Shown here in pieces: positions 30,768 to 32,349 of a stretch of DNA of 32,349 bases. The position numbers and the translations under genes were made by a program. The DNA comes from Mesorhizobium sp. ORS 3359 (lineage in GTDB: Bacteria > Pseudomonadota > Alphaproteobacteria > Rhizobiales > Rhizobiaceae), in NCBI GenBank assembly GCA_000824845.1, contig CCNC01000028.1:1-32349 (forward strand). Direction: 5' to 3'. Numbering within the stretch: position 1 is the first letter of the stretch; every line of letters begins with the position of its first letter. The notes under the pieces are model-generated. The model was given only the letters and a program-made list of their open reading frames with translations, searched no databases and was not told the DNA's origin.

Positions 30768-30826
30768 ACCCCTCATCCGTCTCGGCGCTGACGCGCCGAT
30801 CCACCTTCTCCCACAAGGGAAGAAGG
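30768..30826 (-). repeat. Mosaic palindromic element, inverted copy with GGCGC hairpin
   Basis: ACCCCTCATCCG (30768-30779) and CCACCTTCTCCCACAAGGG (30801-30819) are the exact inverse of the arms of the left copy. The centre is TCGGCGC-TGA-type palindrome (CGGCGC paired with GCGCCG), unrelated to that of the left copy. With the left copy it could fold as one large cruciform over about 180 bases. Positions 30827-30918 contain only the leader of the ABM gene. Confidence 0.85.
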
Positions 30827-30918
30827 AAAGAGGAAAAATCCCACTTGACCTCAACCTATCTTGAGCTTGCAAACCGTCTCCGAGCCGCCTGCCAGGCAAC
30901 CTTCCAAATCGGAGACAG

Positions 30919-31266
30919 ATGGAAATGAGCACCAACAATCACCGCACCGGCAGCGTGTTCCGCGTCGACAAATTCGTCGTGCCGGCCGAGGCGCGCGACG
31001 AAATCCTAAGCAAGGTCTTCATGACGCATGAACTGCTGCGCCGGCAGGAGGGCTTCGTGCAGGATTTCCTGCTCGAACAATTCTCCGGCCCGGGCGAGTT
31101 CAACATCGTCACCATGGTCGAGTGGGAAAGCCAGGCGGCGATCGACAAGGTGGTGCCGATCGTCAGGGCCGCCCACGAACGCATCGCCTTCAGCGCCCAG
31201 GAAACCATCGCGCAGCTCGGCGTCAAGGCCGACATCGCCAACTATCAGCGCGTGCCGGAGGTGTAA
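30919..31266 (+). CDS. Antibiotic-biosynthesis-monooxygenase (ABM) domain protein
   Basis: A 115-residue protein with a ferredoxin-like ABM fold: VFRVDKFVVPAEARDEILSKVFMTHELLRRQEGFVQDFLLEQFSGPGEFNIVTMVEWESQAAIDKV is the typical beta-alpha-beta run with the EGF strand motif. Members are small dimers, some being quinone-forming monooxygenases or haem-degrading enzymes, but most are uncharacterised. No haem ligand can be pointed out. GGAG at 30911-30914 precedes two in-frame ATGs at 30919 and 30925; either may be used. Its last 22 bases overlap the end of the convergent SMP-30 gene. Confidence 0.82.
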   Translation: MEMSTNNHRTGSVFRVDKFVVPAEARDEILSKVFMTHELLRRQEGFVQDFLLEQFSGPGEFNIVTMVEWESQAAIDKVVPIVRAAHERIAFSAQETIAQLGVKADIANYQRVPEV

Positions 31267-32135
31267 GAAGGCCATCCGGCTCCCGGCGCGGATACAGCGA
31301 TGCTCAGCACCTGACCGGTGCGGGCGTCGCTCACCATGTTTTCGAAACCGCGCCATTCGGCGGCGAGGATGAACAGCGTCCTGCCATCGGCTCCGCCCAG
31401 CATGCAGGCAAAGCAGCCGCGATCGACCTCGACGCGGTCGATTTTCTCGCCGCCCTCCCGCACCCTGACACAACGCCGGTTCGGTACATCGGCATACCAG
31501 ACGCAGCCTTCGGCATCGATGCAGATGCCGTCGGGATAGTCGTTGCCGAGGTCGGCCCAGACGCGCCGCTTGGAAAGGCTGCCGTCTTTGCCAATGTCGA
31601 AGGCGGTCAGCCGCCTGGCATGGGATTCGGCGACGATAAGCGTCCGGTTGTCCGGTGTCACCGCCATGCCGTTGGCGAAGGCAAGCTTGTCGGCCACTTG
31701 TCGCACCGCGCCGTCCGGGCTGATCAGCATGATGGCGCCAGGCCCGAAATGTTCGCCCGGCGCCGGTGCCGGCCCGCCGCCATTGACGTAGACGTTGCCG
31801 CGCCCCTCGACCAAGATTTCGTTCCAGGGATTTTTCGACAGCCCCCGCAGATCGGCATGAGTGGCGAGCGTTCCGTCCGCTTCCTGCCTGAGCAGAAGCC
31901 CCTCCCGCCCGGAAACGACGAGCAATCGTCCATCCGGCAGCCAGTCGATCGAATAGGGCAGGACGGCCGGCACCGTGAGCATGACCTCGCTCTTGCCACC
32001 TTCGTCCATTGCGACAATCTCCCCGGTGCCCCAGTTGCAGAGCCAGAGCCGGCCGTCATGCCAGCGCGGTGACTCGCCGAAAGCGAGATCCTCGGTGATG
32101 AGATTGGCCTTCCTGGCGCTGCTCGATGACGACAT
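31245..32135 (-). CDS. SMP-30/gluconolactonase/LRE family protein
   Basis: A 296-residue six-bladed beta-propeller of the SMP-30 (regucalcin) family. Expected metal ligands are visible: Glu in FGESPRWHDGRLW (about residue 20), Asn in NPWNEILVEGRGNVYV, Asn in KLAFANGMAVTPDNRTLIVAES and Asp in DYPDGICIDAEGCVWYADV. Such proteins hydrolyse aldonolactones or other lactones with a divalent cation. AGGAG stands seven bases before the ATG at 32135. It has no signal peptide. It could act on a lactone product of the sugar-oxidation locus 8 kb away, but nothing in the sequence ties them. It overlaps the ABM gene tail to tail by 22 bases. Confidence 0.9.
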   Translation of the reverse strand: MSSSSSARKANLITEDLAFGESPRWHDGRLWLCNWGTGEIVAMDEGGKSEVMLTVPAVLPYSIDWLPDGRLLVVSGREGLLLRQEADGTLATHADLRGLSKNPWNEILVEGRGNVYVNGGGPAPAPGEHFGPGAIMLISPDGAVRQVADKLAFANGMAVTPDNRTLIVAESHARRLTAFDIGKDGSLSKRRVWADLGNDYPDGICIDAEGCVWYADVPNRRCVRVREGGEKIDRVEVDRGCFACMLGGADGRTLFILAAEWRGFENMVSDARTGQVLSIAVSAPGAGWPSYTSGTR

Positions 32136-32225
32136 TGGCTGGCTCCTGGTTGGAACTATCCTACCAAGGACGGACGAGTAGACTCCTTTCCGACAATGCT
32201 AAAAGAGGCATCGTTGCATTCCTTC

Positions 32226-32275
32226 GCGCCCCCCTCTGTACTGCCGGACATCTCCCCCACGAGGGGGGAGATTGG
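32226..32275 (-). repeat. Inverted copy of the 81-127 repeat
   Basis: GCGCCCCCCTCTG, two variable bases, CTGCCGGACA and TCTCCCCCACGAGGGGGGAGAT are the reverse complement of the unit at 81-127, with a few changes. It lies upstream of the SMP-30 gene. Confidence 0.8.
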
Positions 32276-32338
32276 CCATCACGACAGCCTTCGCAAATCT
32301 CAAAACGGCGCAGAATGGGCGGCGGCGCAGAAGCTGCT

Positions 32339-32349
32339 GATCTCCCCCC
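32339..32349. repeat. Truncated repeat arm at right window edge
   Basis: The window ends in TGATCTCCCCCC, the left arm of the same palindrome, cut off by the boundary. Confidence 0.55.

Overview
The window is 32.3 kb of GC-rich alphaproteobacterial chromosome, most likely from Mesorhizobium or a close relative in the Rhizobiales. Pointers are the small DUF680-type secreted protein (a family I associate with Mesorhizobium loti-type genomes), CUT2 sugar ABC genes with ROK and FCD-GntR regulators, a CimA-type citramalate synthase, and many palindromic intergenic repeats with CCCCC/GGGGG arms of the kind that litter rhizobial genomes. This assignment is inference from gene content; no rRNA or other taxonomic marker is present. 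Both ends stop inside copies of the same repeat, so the window may be a whole contig broken at repeats.

Left part (1-15 kb). A VOC/glyoxalase protein is followed by two tandem GFA-domain proteins translationally coupled to a proline iminopeptidase, then cimA. A compositionally foreign sulfotransferase lies convergent to cimA. Next come rarD, a glutathione S-transferase, a ZntB/CorA-type cation transporter and a large membrane CHASE-PAS-GGDEF-EAL cyclic-di-GMP protein. A DUF680 secreted peptide, a Tat-exported metallo-beta-lactamase-fold hydrolase, a periplasmic TPR protein and a DoxX membrane protein complete this block.

Central part (13.8-24.2 kb). This is a self-contained carbohydrate locus and the most interesting unit. 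A ROK repressor is divergent from an operon encoding an unusual NBD-NBD-permease fusion, a second permease, a RhaS/LsrB-like periplasmic binding protein, a DUF1355 amidotransferase-like protein lacking the nucleophilic Cys, and a P-loop sugar/nucleoside-type kinase. Converging on it is an overlapping pair of dehydrogenase genes (zinc MDR of L-idonate/polyol type, then an SDR of gluconate-5-dehydrogenase type), divergent from an FCD-type GntR regulator with a clear palindrome between them. The likely scheme is import of a sugar, polyol or aldonate, oxidation at two positions and phosphorylation; the substrate cannot be named from sequence.

Right part (24.2-32.3 kb). It holds a small membrane protein, a YCII/muconolactone-isomerase-like protein divergent from a LysR regulator, a LOG phosphoribohydrolase, a LysM/Ig-like envelope protein, an ArsR-Atm1 metal/glutathione-conjugate exporter operon, an ABM-domain protein and an SMP-30 family lactonase-like protein. 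Between the LysR and LOG genes two heptamer arrays face each other as inverted copies, and both genes stop inside them. Between the Atm1 exporter and the ABM gene is a pair of inverted mosaic palindromic elements sharing arms but carrying different central hairpins.

No tRNA, rRNA, CRISPR array, transposase, phage gene or recognisable defence system was seen. No gene-free stretch exceeds about 300 bases.
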